From the NCBI RefSeq assembly GCF_000430885.1, contig NZ_AUMW01000003.1, positions 124,001-188,000 of the forward strand: 64,000 bases of DNA, written 5' to 3'. The notes beneath the pieces are model-generated. The model made no database searches. It was given only the letters and a program-made list of their open reading frames with translations, and was not told the DNA's origin. Position 1 is the stretch's first letter; each line of letters opens with the position of its first letter. The translations under genes were made by a program, and so were the position numbers. Source of the stretch: Desulfotruncus alcoholivorax DSM 16058. Its GTDB lineage: Bacteria; Bacillota; Desulfotomaculia; Desulfotomaculales; Desulfallaceae. Of the stretch, positions 37,612 to 48,654 are shown piece after piece.

Positions 37612-38344
37612 TTATTCCACCTCCAACATAAGTTCCGACATTTTGTCCCAAGACAGCCTTTTTGATATTCCCATTTTCATTTAAATTGAAGACTATGAGT
37701 GGAATTTTATTGTCCATACATAGGGAGGTAGCTGTAGAATCCATTACACCAAGCCCTTTGTTCAAAACGTCAATATAACTGAGATTGCCAAATTTCTTGG
37801 CATTGACGTTCTTTAGCGGGTCAGAATCATAAACCCCATCCACACGCTTGGCCATTAATATTACTTCAGCTTCTATTTCAGCCGCCCGTAGGGCTGCAGT
37901 GGTATCGGTTGAAAAATAAGGGTTGCCGGTACCTGCAGCAAATATAACCACCCGTCCCTTTTCCAAATGCCGGATTGCTCGCCTGCGGATGTATGGCTCG
38001 GCTACCTCGCGCATTTCAATGGCCGTTTGTACCCTGGTGTCAACTTCATGTTTACTTAACGCATCCTGTAAAGCCAGGGAATTAATTACCGTGGCCAGCA
38101 TTCCCATGTAATCCGCAGTAGCCCTGTCCATACCTTTGGTGCTGCCTGCAACTCCCCGCCAAATGTTTCCGCCGCCAACTACTATGGCAACTTCAACACC
38201 CAGCCGAACTACTTCTTTAATTTGAACGGCTATAGAGTAAACCACTTCCGGGTCAATACCATAACCTTTGGAACCAGCCAACGCTTCGCCGCTGAGTTTT
38301 AATACGACCCTTTTATAGCTGGGAACTTGTTCGGGCACATCCAT
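37601..38344 (-). CDS. pyrH: UMP kinase
   Basis: Phosphorylates UMP to UDP; hexameric amino-acid-kinase fold. [23 protein letters not shown] and [16 protein letters not shown] are diagnostic. The ATG at 38342-38344 lies 11 bases after GGGAGG and gives [12 protein letters not shown]; a GTG eight codons earlier overlaps that ribosome site. Part of the conserved rpsB-tsf-pyrH-frr order. Confidence 0.96.
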   Translation of the reverse strand: MDVPEQVPSYKRVVLKLSGEALAGSKGYGIDPEVVYSIAVQIKEVVRLGVEVAIVVGGGNIWRGVAGSTKGMDRATADYMGMLATVINSLALQDALSKHEVDTRVQTAIEMREVAEPYIRRRAIRHLEKGRVVIFAAGTGNPYFSTDTTAALRAAEIEAEVILMAKRVDGVYDSDPLKNVNAKKFGNLSYIDVLNKGLGVMDSTATSLCMDNKIPLIVFNLNENGNIKKAVLGQNVGTYVGGGIIGE

Positions 38345-38409
38345 AGGGATAAAAACCTCCCGTTCCACCTTTATTCAACAAGAATATTTTAAATCCTTTT
38401 CCACTTTAT

Positions 38410-39063
38410 TTATTTTTGAACCTGAGCCATAACTTCTGCAGCAAAATCGTCTTTCCTTTTTTCCAACCCTTCTCCAAGCTCATAGCGAACGAATCTGCGA
38501 ACAGAAATGTTCTCTCCGATTGTGGCTATTTTTTCTGTGATTAACTGTTTTACAGTCTTATCGGAATCTTTGATAAAGGGCTGTTCCAACAGGCAAATTT
38601 CCTTGTAAAATTTTTCAATACGTCCTTCAACCATTTTTTGAATAATTTTTTCCGGTTTCCCTTCATTAGCTGCCTGGGCGGCTAATATATCTTTTTCCTT
38701 GGCAATAACCGCTTCGGGGACTTCTTCCTTACTTACATACTCAGGGCGGGCAGCAGCTATTTGCATGGCAATATCCCTGACTAGTGTTTTAAATTCATCG
38801 GTTTTGGCCACAAAGTCGGTTTCGCAGTTAACTTCAACAAGTACGCCAATTTTGCCGCCACCATGAATGTAGGATTCAACCAGGCCTTCGGCTGTTATCC
38901 TGCCGGATTTTTTCGCGGCCGCAGCAAGGCCTTTTTCACGCAAGAAATCAATGGCTTTTTCCATGTCGCCGTTAGTTGCAACCAGCGCTTTTTTGCAGTC
39001 CATCATACCGGCACCGGTTCTTTCCCTTAAGTCTTTAACCATAGCAGCAGTTATTTCTGCCAC
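38410..39063 (-). CDS. tsf: Elongation factor Ts
   Basis: Nucleotide exchange factor for EF-Tu. The N-terminal UBA-like domain has [16 protein letters not shown] and the core has [13 protein letters not shown]. Length 217 is the short form with a reduced second core subdomain, known in several Firmicutes and Thermus. The GTG at 39061-39063 follows GAGGAGGAGA and gives [12 protein letters not shown]; an earlier in-frame ATG lies inside that site. Confidence 0.96.
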   Translation of the reverse strand: MAEITAAMVKDLRERTGAGMMDCKKALVATNGDMEKAIDFLREKGLAAAAKKSGRITAEGLVESYIHGGGKIGVLVEVNCETDFVAKTDEFKTLVRDIAMQIAAARPEYVSKEEVPEAVIAKEKDILAAQAANEGKPEKIIQKMVEGRIEKFYKEICLLEQPFIKDSDKTVKQLITEKIATIGENISVRRFVRYELGEGLEKRKDDFAAEVMAQVQK

Positions 39064-39138
39064 AGAACATCTCCTCCTCATCCATCTATTACCTGATAAT
39101 TTAATATTATAACCTATTTTATTTGGTTAAAAACACAG

Positions 39139-39180
39139 AAAAAAGGCAGGGGCTACCCTTAATAGGTAAATCCCCCACCA
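39139..39180 (-). terminator. Terminator or attenuator between rpsB and tsf
   Basis: On the minus strand GGGGG and CCCC pair with an inner TACC/GGTA stem and a bulge, followed by TTTTTTC. It would reduce read-through from rpsB to tsf. Confidence 0.6.
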
Positions 39181-39183
39181 TTT

Positions 39184-39882
39184 TTATTCAGCCATTTGTT
39201 CTCCCTGTTTTCCCTCAAGAACTGCGTCTGCCATTTTGCTGGTTAAAAGTTTAACAGCCCGGATGGCATCATCATTGCCAGGAATTACATAATCAACTTC
39301 ATCGGGATCGCAGTTTGTATCTACAATCGCAATAATGGGGATACCCAATTTACGACCTTCTGCTACTGCAATTCTTTCTTTACGCGGGTCAATAATAAAA
39401 ATTGCCTGGGGAAGCTTGCGCATATCTTTAATGCCGCCTAAGAACTTGTTTAATCTTTCTTTCTCATGCAGGAGCTCAGCGACTTCTTTTTTAGGCAACT
39501 TTTCCATGATTCCGTTTTGCTCCATTTTTTCAAGTTCTTGCAATCTGTCTATCCGTTTGCGAATGGTTTGGAAGTTAGTAAGCATACCTCCCAGCCAGCG
39601 CTGGTTCACGTAATACATACCACACCGCTCGGCTTCTTCCCGCACAGATTCTTGGGCTTGTTTCTTGGTGCCTACAAAAAGGATGCTCCCGCCGTCCTGA
39701 ACGACCGATTTAATAAAATTATAGGCTTCCTCAACCATTTTAACTGTCTTTTGCAAGTCAATGATATAAATACCATTACGGTCTGTAAAAATGTAAGGAG
39801 CCATTTTAGGATTCCATCTGCGGGTCTGGTGACCAAAATGTACCCCGGCCTCCAACAACTGCTTCATTGATATAACAGCCAT
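39184..39882 (-). CDS. rpsB: 30S ribosomal protein S2
   Basis: Small-subunit protein. [41 protein letters not shown] and the [20 protein letters not shown] block are diagnostic. Length 232. The ATG has GAGGAGGTG upstream. The roughly 120-base leader can form an AGCAGG/CCTGCT hairpin on the minus strand (near 39940-39960) that might be regulatory. Confidence 0.97.
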   Translation of the reverse strand: MAVISMKQLLEAGVHFGHQTRRWNPKMAPYIFTDRNGIYIIDLQKTVKMVEEAYNFIKSVVQDGGSILFVGTKKQAQESVREEAERCGMYYVNQRWLGGMLTNFQTIRKRIDRLQELEKMEQNGIMEKLPKKEVAELLHEKERLNKFLGGIKDMRKLPQAIFIIDPRKERIAVAEGRKLGIPIIAIVDTNCDPDEVDYVIPGNDDAIRAVKLLTSKMADAVLEGKQGEQMAE

Positions 39883-40063
39883 TACTACACCTCCTCCCCC
39901 ACCGGTTTTTCCTCCGCCACCGTCATTTTTTCACAGGACCCCAAGCAGGGGACCACCTGCTGAAATCAGGCAACGTGTGTATTTAACACCAGCAAGTATT
40001 TTAACACATAGTCAGCGCAAAGGCAAGATGATTGGAGAAATCAAAGATATCAAAGAATCCTAT

Positions 40064-40098
40064 ATAAAACAAAGGACAGCCTTTAAGCTGTCCTTTGT
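40064..40098. terminator. Terminator after codY
   Basis: AAAGGACAGC and GCTGTCCTTT form a perfect 10-base stem over 6 bases, with T-rich tracts on both sides (GTTTTAT in either direction). It can act on both strands and separates codY from the rpsB leader. Confidence 0.85.
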
Positions 40099-40115
40099 TT
40101 TATTAATTATGTTTA

Positions 40116-40898
40116 TTAATGCTGCTGCAATCTTTCCAGTTCTTCAAGCAAACGGTCGTTTAAAACCTTTATATAGGTGCCTTTCATACCCAAAGATTTG
40201 GATTCGATAACACCAGCGCTTTCAAACTTGCGCAGCGCATTTACGATCACAGACCTTGTGATACCAACCCGGTCAGCAATTTTACTTGCCACCAAAAGGC
40301 CTTCATCACCTTCTAATTGTTTAAAAATATGCCGCACGGCATCCAGTTCCGAATAGGAAAGAGTCCCCAGCGCAATCTGAACAGCAGCACGTTTCCGTGC
40401 CTCCTCCTCCATGCGGTCCTGACGAGCTTTTAGTATTTCCATTCCTACTACAGTTGCCCCTAATTCCGCCAGGATAAGGTCCTCATCGGTAAAATTATCG
40501 CTATACTTGGCCAGTACCAGTGTACCAAGTCTGCTACCGGCACCGACAATAGGTACTACCGTTGTTACCTTGTTGTATTCACAACGTTTGTCATGATTAA
40601 ATGCACAGACATTTAAAGTTTGACAGATATTGGCATGAGTTTCATTAATGGTTAATAAGTTTTGGTTGTAATCAACCGGAAAACCTGCCGGCGACTCAAC
40701 AATGTCTTCCATTATGTCACAAACAAAACCTTTTAGATAAGAAAAACCTAATACTTTTCCGCGGCGGTCTAAAATATAAACACTACACCCGATATTCTCG
40801 CTCAAAATTGCTGCAATTTCTTTAAAATCTACAGGGTATCCAGCTGATTTTTGCAAAACTTTATTGATGGACCGGGTTTTTTCCAGTAAGCCACGCAA
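40116..40898 (-). CDS. codY: Global transcriptional regulator CodY
   Basis: GTP- and branched-chain-amino-acid-responsive regulator of nutrient and stationary-phase genes. The N-terminal GAF domain covers about 1-160 ([30 protein letters not shown]) and the C-terminal winged helix has [29 protein letters not shown]. Length 260 matches. The start is TTG with GAGGCG upstream. It follows hslU as in Bacillus, with a terminator between, and ends in a strong terminator. Confidence 0.95.
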   Translation of the reverse strand: MRGLLEKTRSINKVLQKSAGYPVDFKEIAAILSENIGCSVYILDRRGKVLGFSYLKGFVCDIMEDIVESPAGFPVDYNQNLLTINETHANICQTLNVCAFNHDKRCEYNKVTTVVPIVGAGSRLGTLVLAKYSDNFTDEDLILAELGATVVGMEILKARQDRMEEEARKRAAVQIALGTLSYSELDAVRHIFKQLEGDEGLLVASKIADRVGITRSVIVNALRKFESAGVIESKSLGMKGTYIKVLNDRLLEELERLQQH

Positions 40899-40978
40899 CT
40901 ACATCGCCTCTTTCTTGCGCTATAACATCATTATAACATCATATTTTAATAAGACTTTTGCCAGCTGTCAAAACCAAA

Positions 40979-41008
40979 ATAAAAAATAAAAAGCACATAG
41001 CACTTTTT
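40979..41008 (-). terminator. Terminator after hslU
   Basis: On the minus strand AAAAAGTGC TAT GTGCTTTTT (with two G-T pairs) runs into TATTTTTTA. It lies between hslU and codY. Confidence 0.6.
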
Positions 41009-41013
41009 ATGTC

Positions 41014-42414
41014 TTACAAAATATACCTGCTTAAGTCCCTATCCTTTACCACCATATCAAGCTTGTTTGTGACATATTGCTCATCTATGATAAATTCTTG
41101 ACCTTTCATGTCAGGAGCATTAAAAGATATTTCTTCAAAAAGCTTCTCCATAATGGTATGAAGCCTTCTGGCACCTATATTCTCCGTTTGCTCATTAACA
41201 GTATAAGCTATTTCGGCGATTTTCTCAAGCGAGTTTTGTGAAAATTTGACCTCAACGTCCTCAGTTCGCAATAATTCGATATATTGCCTGATTAAGGAAT
41301 TTTTCGGTTCAATTAAAATTTGCAAGAAATCTCCCCTGTTCAAACTCGATAGTTCCACCCTGATTGGAAAACGGCCTTGCAGTTCGGGAATTAAATCAGA
41401 AGGTTTCGACATATGAAAGGCACCCGCGGCAATAAATAAAATGTGGTCAGTTTTAACGGGTCCGTATTTTGTCATTACCGTCGATCCTTCCACAATAGGT
41501 AAAATATCCCTTTGAACTCCTCCCCGGGAGACATCAGGTCCGCTTCCCCCCTCCCGAACAGCAATTTTGTCAATTTCATCTAAAAATATTATACCGTTAT
41601 TTTCAGCCTGGTAAACTGCACTGCTGATGACTTCTTCCATATCAATTAGTTTTTGCGCTTCCTGCTGAGTTAATATCCTGCGCGCTTCACTGACGGTTAC
41701 CCTTCTGCGGTGTTTCTTTTTAGGAAATAAATTTCCCATCATGTCACCAATATTAATACCCATTTCCTCTACACCTGATCCAGTAAAGACCTCCATAATT
41801 GGTGGTTTATTATCTTCAACTTCAATCTCAACAGTTTCTTTTTCAAGCTCTCCCTTTGACAATTTTTCACGCAGCGTTTCCCTTTCAAACCTAATTCTGC
41901 TGGCCATTTGATCATGTTGTTTATCCTCAGACTGTTCTGGCTGGCGTGCACCACCAAAAAGCATTTCCAGGGGATTGCGTATGGTTTTGTCCTGATTGGG
42001 CATAGGCGCCAGCAATTCAATAATCCGCTCTTCGGCCATCTTCCTGGCCTTCTCCTCTACCTGGGCCATTTTTTCCTGGCGTACCATCCGAATTGACGTT
42101 TCTAATAAATCTCTTACCATAGACTCAACGTCCCTGCCCACATAACCAACTTCAGTAAATTTTGTCGCTTCAATTTTGATAAAAGGTGCATTTACCAGTT
42201 TGGCCAGGCGGCGTGCTATTTCTGTTTTACCAACACCTGTTGGCCCAATCATTAATATATTCTTGGGTAAAACTTCATCTACCAAATCATCAGGCAACCT
42301 GCTTCTCCGGTACCTGTTGCGAAGGGCAATCGCAACCGCCCTTTTAGCATCGTGCTGTCCAACAATGTATTTATCAAGCTCACTTACAATTTCTTTAGGA
42401 GTTAAAGAAACCAT
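41014..42414 (-). CDS. hslU: HslU (ClpY) ATPase subunit
   Basis: AAA+ unfoldase that feeds proteins to HslV. Walker A is GPTGVGKTE ending near residue 64, Walker B is GIIFLDEID, and the pore loop [10 protein letters not shown] is present; the I-domain (about 110-240) is acidic and variable. The C-terminal DLSRYIL tail is typical of the part that docks into HslV. Length 466. The ATG has GGGGAGGT upstream. It follows hslV by 15 bases. Confidence 0.96.
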   Translation of the reverse strand: MVSLTPKEIVSELDKYIVGQHDAKRAVAIALRNRYRRSRLPDDLVDEVLPKNILMIGPTGVGKTEIARRLAKLVNAPFIKIEATKFTEVGYVGRDVESMVRDLLETSIRMVRQEKMAQVEEKARKMAEERIIELLAPMPNQDKTIRNPLEMLFGGARQPEQSEDKQHDQMASRIRFERETLREKLSKGELEKETVEIEVEDNKPPIMEVFTGSGVEEMGINIGDMMGNLFPKKKHRRRVTVSEARRILTQQEAQKLIDMEEVISSAVYQAENNGIIFLDEIDKIAVREGGSGPDVSRGGVQRDILPIVEGSTVMTKYGPVKTDHILFIAAGAFHMSKPSDLIPELQGRFPIRVELSSLNRGDFLQILIEPKNSLIRQYIELLRTEDVEVKFSQNSLEKIAEIAYTVNEQTENIGARRLHTIMEKLFEEISFNAPDMKGQEFIIDEQYVTNKLDMVVKDRDLSRYIL

Positions 42415-42429
42415 CTTGCGACCTCCCCG

Positions 42430-42960
42430 CTATAATTTTTCCATGGTTATTCTGTCGTTAGTATATACACAAATATCCGCCGCAATGGCCAGCGCCTCCG
42501 AAACAATGACATCTGCGGTCAAATCCGTTTTCTTGACCAGCGCCCTTGCTGCCGCCAGCGCGTAAGGACCTCCCGACCCTATAGCCACTACGCCATCGTC
42601 AGGTTCTATTACCTCACCATTGCCACTGACTACCAACAGACACTCCTTATCCGCCACCACAAGCAGTGCTTCAAGCCGGCGTAAAAATTTATCGGTGCGC
42701 CATTCCTTGGCCAACTCCACTGCAGCGCGTTTTAGATTGCCCTGAAATGATTCAAGCTTGCTCTCAAATTTTTCAAACAATGTAATAGCATCAGCAACCG
42801 ATCCGGCAAACCCGGCCAGCACCTTGCCTCCGTGCAGACGCCGCAGTTTACGGGCATTATGTTTTAATATTGTATTTTGCCCAAAAGTAACCTGACCGTC
42901 ACCGGCCATTGCCACCTCTTGCCGCTTTTTCACAGCCACTATGGTTGTCGCGTGAAACAT
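42430..42960 (-). CDS. hslV: HslV (ClpQ) protease subunit
   Basis: Proteasome-like N-terminal-nucleophile peptidase that works with Hsl[21 protein letters not shown] and [15 protein letters not shown] are diagnostic. The encoded start is MFHATT, so the catalytic Thr is residue 5 and must be exposed by removal of four residues; Bacillus ClpQ instead uses a Ser just after Met. Length 176. The upstream AGGAAGG lies about 10 bases from the ATG. Order xerC-hslV-hslU-codY equals Bacillus codV-clpQ-clpY-codY. Confidence 0.95.
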   Translation of the reverse strand: MFHATTIVAVKKRQEVAMAGDGQVTFGQNTILKHNARKLRRLHGGKVLAGFAGSVADAITLFEKFESKLESFQGNLKRAAVELAKEWRTDKFLRRLEALLVVADKECLLVVSGNGEVIEPDDGVVAIGSGGPYALAAARALVKKTDLTADVIVSEALAIAADICVYTNDRITMEKL

Positions 42961-42999
42961 TTTCCCATATCCTTCCTAAAATCAAGATTTTTATAATTA

Positions 43000-43908
43000 T
43001 TAAGCACGTGGATGACTCTTTTCATAAATTTGCTTAATCCGCTCTTTGCTTAAATGAGTATATATCTGTGTAGTAGATAACCGTGCATGCCCGAGCAAGT
43101 CCTGGACCGCCCGCAAATCAGCCCCGTTATCCAGCATGTGAGTAGCAAATGAATGTCTAAAAGCATGGGGGTTTGTTTTTTTATTAAATTTCATTTGCAA
43201 AGCATAACGTTTCAGCAGCCAGCGGACACCACGGTCGGTAAGACGTCCACCCTTATTGTTTAAAAACAATGCATCCGAGACAGCCGCGCTTTTGTTTAAC
43301 AGAATAGGACGCGCCAGCTTGATGTATGTGTTTAAAGCATCAACAGCATAAGCGCCCAGCGGGACTATCCTTTCCCGGTTGCCTTTGCCTGTAACTTTTA
43401 AATATGCCTCTTTTAAATTTAAGTCCCCGGTATTAGCTCCAACCAGCTCACCGACGCGGATACCCGTACCATACAGGGTTTCCAGCACAGCCAAATCCCG
43501 ACACCCCAAAACTTGTTCAGCGTCAGGAAATTCGACCAATTCTTTGACCTCGTTTTCAGTTAAAAAGCGGGGCAGTTTTCTGTCCCGCCTCGGTATGCTT
43601 ATTCTTTGCAGCGGGTTATCTTCAATTATACCCTCACGGCAGAGATATTTAAACAAAGAACGCCAGGCTGATATTCTTCTGGCAATGGTGGCGGCAGACA
43701 TTTCTTTTTGCCGCATCAAAGCCAGGTAACTGCGGAATAGTATTGTATTTACGTCCACGGGTTGGATGCTATAATCATCCTTTTTTAATATATCCGAAAA
43801 AAAAGACAATCCCTCAAATAAATCGTTTTGGTAACTTTTTATTGTATACCGGGAGGCATTTTTTTCAGTTTGGAGATAGATCAAAAAACCGTCTATATAA
43901 TTATACAT
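43000..43908 (-). CDS. xerC: Tyrosine recombinase XerC (CodV)
   Basis: Resolves chromosome dimers at dif with XerD. An N-terminal SAM-like DNA-binding domain is followed by the catalytic domain with Arg in GTGIRVGELVG, HAFRHSFATHML (His and Arg), LLGHARLSTTQIY with the His and the Tyr nucleophile. Length 302. The position beside hslV is that of codV in Bacillus, so it is housekeeping rather than a phage integrase. Confidence 0.94.
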   Translation of the reverse strand: MYNYIDGFLIYLQTEKNASRYTIKSYQNDLFEGLSFFSDILKKDDYSIQPVDVNTILFRSYLALMRQKEMSAATIARRISAWRSLFKYLCREGIIEDNPLQRISIPRRDRKLPRFLTENEVKELVEFPDAEQVLGCRDLAVLETLYGTGIRVGELVGANTGDLNLKEAYLKVTGKGNRERIVPLGAYAVDALNTYIKLARPILLNKSAAVSDALFLNNKGGRLTDRGVRWLLKRYALQMKFNKKTNPHAFRHSFATHMLDNGADLRAVQDLLGHARLSTTQIYTHLSKERIKQIYEKSHPRA

Positions 43909-43917
43909 AGCAACCTC

Positions 43918-45240
43918 TTAACTAAAGCAACTTGAAGTTGCTTTCCACTGTTCAAGCTTTTCCAGAGCCCTGGCGGCATAGGCAGCATAGCGCATTTTTT
44001 TATCCTTGATTCGAACACTCAGGGGTGGAAACAAGCCGAATGTTATATTCATGGGCTGAAAATTGCCTGGATCTGCAGAAGTTATGTAATGGGCCAGAGC
44101 TCCGTGAGCGGTTTCGGGTGGCAGTGTCTCCGTCTTCATGCCTTTTGCCGTCAAGTACGCGTTTAACCCGGCCACAAGGCCGGAAGCCGCTGATTCCACA
44201 TAGCCCTCGACACCGGTAATCTGCCCTGAAAAAAACAAATTTAAATTTTCCCTGGTTTGATATGTAGGAAACAATAATTTTGGCGAATTAATATATGTAT
44301 TTCGGTGCATAACCCCGTAACGTACAAATTCAGCATTTTCCAAGCCAGGTATCATCCTGAATACTCTTTTTTGTTCGCTCCATTTCAAGTGGGTTTGAAA
44401 TCCCACTATATTCAGTAAAGATCCGGCGGCATTGTCTTTTCGAAGCTGGACCACCGCATGCGGACGTTTTCCCGCGCCTGGATCAACCAATCCAACTGGT
44501 TTCATCGGGCCATAACGCATAGTATCCCGCCCGCGCTTGGCTATAATTTCAATGGGAAGGCAGCCTTCAAAATTTTTTTCGTTCTCAAACTCTTTGCGTG
44601 GAGCACGTTCAGCTGCTACAAGTTCCCTCCAGAACTTTTCATATTCCTCTTCATTCATGGGGCAATTAAGATAATCTTCACCACCCTTGCCGTAACGTGA
44701 AGACCAAAAAGCCTTGTTCATATCAATAGATTCCAAAGTAACTATGGGTGCCACCGCATCGTAAAAGTAAAAATAATCATACCCGGTAAATTCCTTGATT
44801 TTGTCTGATAGGCCAGACGAAGTAAGGGGCCCGGAGGCCACAATAACAATCCCATTGTCGCATTGTAACTGCAGACATTCTTCTCTTTTAATCTCCACCA
44901 GCGGGTGTTCTTCAAGAAGTTGTGTAACACAAGCGGCAAACTGCGCCCTGTCCACGGCCAGGGCGCCACCGGCAGGAACACTGTGTTTATCTGCGCAATG
45001 CATGATGATGGAATCAAGCCGGCGCATTTCTTCTTTTAGTAATCCCACGGCATTTTCCAGCGCCCGGGCACGCAGTGAATTGCTGCATACAAGCTCAGCA
45101 AATAATCCAGTATGGTGCGCTGGAGTGCACTTTTCCGGCCTCATTTCATAAAGCCTGACCGGAACACCTCTTCGGGCAACCTGCCAGGCAGCTTCCGACC
45201 CGGCCAGCCCGGCGCCAATTATTGTTACTGGTTTAGACAA
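43918..45240 (-). CDS. trmFO: tRNA (uracil-54) methyltransferase TrmFO
   Basis: Folate- and FAD-dependent enzyme that makes ribothymidine 54 in tRNA. The FAD motif [21 protein letters not shown] is at the start, with LVCSNSLRA and the [14 protein letters not shown] block later. Length 440 from a TTG (45238-45240) with AGGGG nine bases upstream; a TTG three codons earlier overlaps that site. It lies between topA and xerC as in Bacillus. Confidence 0.95.
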   Translation of the reverse strand: MSKPVTIIGAGLAGSEAAWQVARRGVPVRLYEMRPEKCTPAHHTGLFAELVCSNSLRARALENAVGLLKEEMRRLDSIIMHCADKHSVPAGGALAVDRAQFAACVTQLLEEHPLVEIKREECLQLQCDNGIVIVASGPLTSSGLSDKIKEFTGYDYFYFYDAVAPIVTLESIDMNKAFWSSRYGKGGEDYLNCPMNEEEYEKFWRELVAAERAPRKEFENEKNFEGCLPIEIIAKRGRDTMRYGPMKPVGLVDPGAGKRPHAVVQLRKDNAAGSLLNIVGFQTHLKWSEQKRVFRMIPGLENAEFVRYGVMHRNTYINSPKLLFPTYQTRENLNLFFSGQITGVEGYVESAASGLVAGLNAYLTAKGMKTETLPPETAHGALAHYITSADPGNFQPMNITFGLFPPLSVRIKDKKMRYAAYAARALEKLEQWKATSSCFS

Positions 45241-45255
45241 TAGCCACAACCCCTG

Positions 45256-47403
45256 TTAGTCAGCACTAATGCTGATTTCATTGCTGTTCTGGTTTGTATT
45301 CTCCTGATAAACGTCTTTGATCTCATTTTTACATTCCTTGTTGCTGCAGCGATATATGATATTACCCTTGCTTTCTTTTTGTACCATCAGGCTTCCGCAA
45401 TTGGGACACTTTTGGTTCGTCGGCTGGTCCCAGACCACAAAGTCACAGTCGGGGTAATTGCTGCACCCGTAAAACTTCCTGCCTTTTTTGCTTCTGCGCA
45501 ATACCAGTTCACCGGCGCATTTCGGGCAGGAAACTCCTGTCGGCTCTAGGAGCGGCTTGGTGTTTCGACATTCCGGGAACCCGGGACAGGCCAGGAATTT
45601 ACCAAATTTACCCATCTTGACAACCAGGTTGCGCCCGCATTGCTCGCAAATTTCGTCTGTTACCTCGTCTTCCACTTGAATATGTTCAATTTCCTTTTCA
45701 GCAATGGTTAAGGTTTCCTTAAATGGATAATAAAAATCTTCAAGCACCTTGGCCCAATCTATGTCTCCCTCTTCCACATCATCAAGCTTTCTTTCAAGAT
45801 CTGCGGTGAATTCTACATCAATAATGCTCGGGAAATATTGTTTGAGCAAATCTACAACTACCTGCCCCAATTCCGTTGGATAAAAGTTCTTCTTCTCTCT
45901 AATCACATAACCACGTTTGATAATCGTGTCGACAATGGGAGCGTAAGTGCTTGGGCGGCCAATTCCCTTTTCTTCAAGGGTTCTGATTAATGTAGCATCG
46001 GTATACCGCGGCGGCGGCTGTGTAAAATGTTGTTTGGGAACCAGAGATACAACCTTTACTTTTTCTCCTTCCTTCAGCTCCGGCAACAAATTTTCATCAG
46101 GTGAGTCATTGTCCTGGTTGTCATCTCCCTCATCCTGCCCCTCAATATATACCTGCATAAAACCAGGGAACTTTATGATGGAGCCTGTTGCTCTGAAAAC
46201 GTAATTCCCGGCCTCTATGTCAACGCTGGTGGTATCGATTAGGGCGGGACTCATCTGGCTGGCAACAAACCTCAGCCAAATTAATTTATATAATTTATAC
46301 TGGTCCCTGGTCAAAAAATCTTTAATGCTGTCCGGTTCCCTGGTAACGTCAGTTGGGCGAATAGCTTCGTGGGCGTCCTGGGCGCGCCCTTTGGGCGCAA
46401 CCCTTCGAACTACCCCTGGGATGTATTCCCTGCCGTATTTCCCCGCTATGTATTCCCTGCTTTCTTGTTCAGCAGTTTCCGAAATTCTCGTTGAGTCAGT
46501 ACGTATATAGGTTACCAAACCAACCGGCCCTTCTTTGCCCAGATCCAAACCTTCGTATAGCTGCTGCGCCACCATCATGGTCTTGCGTGCAATAAAATTC
46601 AGTTTTCTATATGCTTCCTGCTGCATACTGCTTGTGGTAAAAGGAGGGGCAGGTTGTCTCTTTTTCTCTTTCTTAGTAACGCTGGTAACCCGGTAATCTG
46701 CACCCTGCAGGTCACTGATGATATTTTTAACGGTCTTTTCATCAGGGATATGAGCTTTTTCCCCGTTTATCTTATGCAGCTTGGCTTCAAAGTGACTGCC
46801 CTTGCCTTTTAGCAACTTTGCCAGCAACGACCAATACTCTTCAGGAACAAAAGACTGGATTTCTTCCTCACGATCACAAATTAAGCGCATTGCCACAGAC
46901 TGTACCCGGCCCGCGCTTAATCCTTTTTTTACTTTTCGCCACAACAGCGGGCTTAAGTTATAACCTACCAACCTGTCTAAAATACGTCTGGCCTGCTGGG
47001 CTTCAACCCTCTGCAGGTCTATGGGGCGCGGCTGCTTTACAGCCTTTTGCACCGCTTGCTTGGTGATTTCATTAAATTCAATCCGGCATGGTGATTTCTC
47101 ATCAATGGCAAGCACATTGGCCAAATGCCATGCTATTGCTTCACCTTCTCTGTCAGGGTCGGACGCCAGTAGTATTTTATCTGCTTTTTTAGTAGCAGCT
47201 TTTAATTCCTTGATAATGTCGCCCTTTCCACGAATCGTAATATATTTGGGCTTAAATGATTCCTGAATATCCACGCCTAACTGACTTTTGGGTAAATCTC
47301 TTACGTGTCCCATCGAGGCCTTGACAATAAATCTTCTACCTAGAAACTTTCCCAAACTCTTGGCTTTAGCCGGTGATTCAACTATTACCAGGGTATTAGC
47401 CAC
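45256..47403 (-). CDS. topA: DNA topoisomerase I
   Basis: Type IA enzyme that relaxes negative supercoils. The Toprim domain opens with LVIVESPAKAKSLGKFLG and has SDPDREGEAIAWH; the active-site tyrosine lies in GLVTYIRTDSTR. Three C-terminal Cys4 zinc motifs follow from about residue 585 (CEQCGRNLV, CPKCAGELV, CPNCGSLMV), each a topoisomerase DNA-binding finger. Length 715. GCAGAGGTG precedes the GTG start. Confidence 0.97.
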   Translation of the reverse strand: MANTLVIVESPAKAKSLGKFLGRRFIVKASMGHVRDLPKSQLGVDIQESFKPKYITIRGKGDIIKELKAATKKADKILLASDPDREGEAIAWHLANVLAIDEKSPCRIEFNEITKQAVQKAVKQPRPIDLQRVEAQQARRILDRLVGYNLSPLLWRKVKKGLSAGRVQSVAMRLICDREEEIQSFVPEEYWSLLAKLLKGKGSHFEAKLHKINGEKAHIPDEKTVKNIISDLQGADYRVTSVTKKEKKRQPAPPFTTSSMQQEAYRKLNFIARKTMMVAQQLYEGLDLGKEGPVGLVTYIRTDSTRISETAEQESREYIAGKYGREYIPGVVRRVAPKGRAQDAHEAIRPTDVTREPDSIKDFLTRDQYKLYKLIWLRFVASQMSPALIDTTSVDIEAGNYVFRATGSIIKFPGFMQVYIEGQDEGDDNQDNDSPDENLLPELKEGEKVKVVSLVPKQHFTQPPPRYTDATLIRTLEEKGIGRPSTYAPIVDTIIKRGYVIREKKNFYPTELGQVVVDLLKQYFPSIIDVEFTADLERKLDDVEEGDIDWAKVLEDFYYPFKETLTIAEKEIEHIQVEDEVTDEICEQCGRNLVVKMGKFGKFLACPGFPECRNTKPLLEPTGVSCPKCAGELVLRRSKKGRKFYGCSNYPDCDFVVWDQPTNQKCPNCGSLMVQKESKGNIIYRCSNKECKNEIKDVYQENTNQNSNEISISAD

Positions 47404-47476
47404 GCTATTTCACCTCTGCTATTCGGAGCTTACCGTTTTCTTTTAATTTATTTCTATAATAGTCTTTTTTAGAACA

Positions 47477-48571
47477 TCATCGACCGGTACGATAATAAAG
47501 CTTACCCGGCATTTGCTTGACGCAACCCTTAATTTCTAAAAACATTAAACCCGTCATAACCTCACCCGGAGGCAAACCTGATTTTTGAACCAGAATCTCC
47601 AAAGAAACGGGTTCATATTCAATTAAACTAAAAATTTTACTTTCGTTTGCAGATAACGACAAACTTTTTTCAACCCCACCGGCATCAGGAGTAAAGAGCA
47701 ATCCCACCCCCAGCCCCTCCAGAATATCGCCCGCGCCAGTAACAGGAGCTGCACCCTGCTTAATTAAGTTATTGGGGCCTTTACTATATTTATTGGTAAT
47801 ATTTCCTGGTACGGCCATAACCTCGCGACCCTGATCCAAGGCCACGTGGGCTGTAATCAAGGCACCGCTTCTTTCGGCGGCCTCCACAACAACCACGGCT
47901 TTACTGAGACCGCTGATTATCCGGTTGCGCACGGGAAAGTGCCATGCCTCCGGGGGTGAGCCCGGCGGAAATTCACTTACCACGGCGCCGTTATCTATTA
48001 TACTATACATTAATTTTTCATTTTCCCGCGGGTAAACAACATCTACACCACAGCCGAGCACCGCTATGGTGGCGCCGCCCGAGTTAATCGCACCCCGGTG
48101 AGCCGCTGTATCCACTCCTCTGGCCATACCGCTTATAACAGTAATTTCCGCTTTGGCCAATTCCCGGGCTAATTTTTCGGCAACGTTCAAGCCATAATGG
48201 GTAGCCCTTCTGGAACCTACCATCGCAACGGAAATTTTGGCCAGTAGTTCTGAATCTCCACGCACATATAAAGCTGGCGGTGGATCATATATATTCTTTA
48301 ACTGCTCAGGATACTGGCTGTCATTAAATAATAAGACACCAAATCTACTATCCATCAACCAGGACGCCACTTCCGACAAATCGGTTTGCTGCCGGCGCAG
48401 GAGCAGGTTTGATGCGTCGCGGCGGTGCATCCCCTTTAAAAACATAAAATCCTTTTCTGCAGCGAACCAGGCTTCCTTGGGGCTTTCGAAATAATTAATT
48501 ATTTCCCAAAACCTTTGCGCCTGACCGGCTAAAATATAATGCCAGGCAAGCCAGAATACTCTCTCTTCCAT
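47477..48571 (-). CDS. dprA: DNA processing protein DprA (Smf)
   Basis: Binds incoming single-stranded DNA and loads RecA in transformation. The Rossmann-like core has GSRRATHYGLNVAEKLA, SGMARGVDTAAHRGA and VVVEAAERSGALITAH. A C-terminal winged helix (ESKIFSLIEYEPVSLEILVQKSG) is also seen. Length 364. It lies upstream of topA in a widely conserved pair. Confidence 0.94.
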   Translation of the reverse strand: MEERVFWLAWHYILAGQAQRFWEIINYFESPKEAWFAAEKDFMFLKGMHRRDASNLLLRRQQTDLSEVASWLMDSRFGVLLFNDSQYPEQLKNIYDPPPALYVRGDSELLAKISVAMVGSRRATHYGLNVAEKLARELAKAEITVISGMARGVDTAAHRGAINSGGATIAVLGCGVDVVYPRENEKLMYSIIDNGAVVSEFPPGSPPEAWHFPVRNRIISGLSKAVVVVEAAERSGALITAHVALDQGREVMAVPGNITNKYSKGPNNLIKQGAAPVTGAGDILEGLGVGLLFTPDAGGVEKSLSLSANESKIFSLIEYEPVSLEILVQKSGLPPGEVMTGLMFLEIKGCVKQMPGKLYYRTGR

Positions 48572-48654
48572 TTAACTCACCAATCTGGCAATTTTAACAA
48601 TAAGGTTTTGTTCAATAAAAAAAAATAATTTCCTGCTTGTTCCAACTAAATTCA

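Noticed and set aside
43000-43908. Phage integrase and nearby attachment site
   Set aside because: The tyrosine recombinase has the exact codV/xerC position before hslV-hslU-codY and no phage genes or flanking repeats are present.
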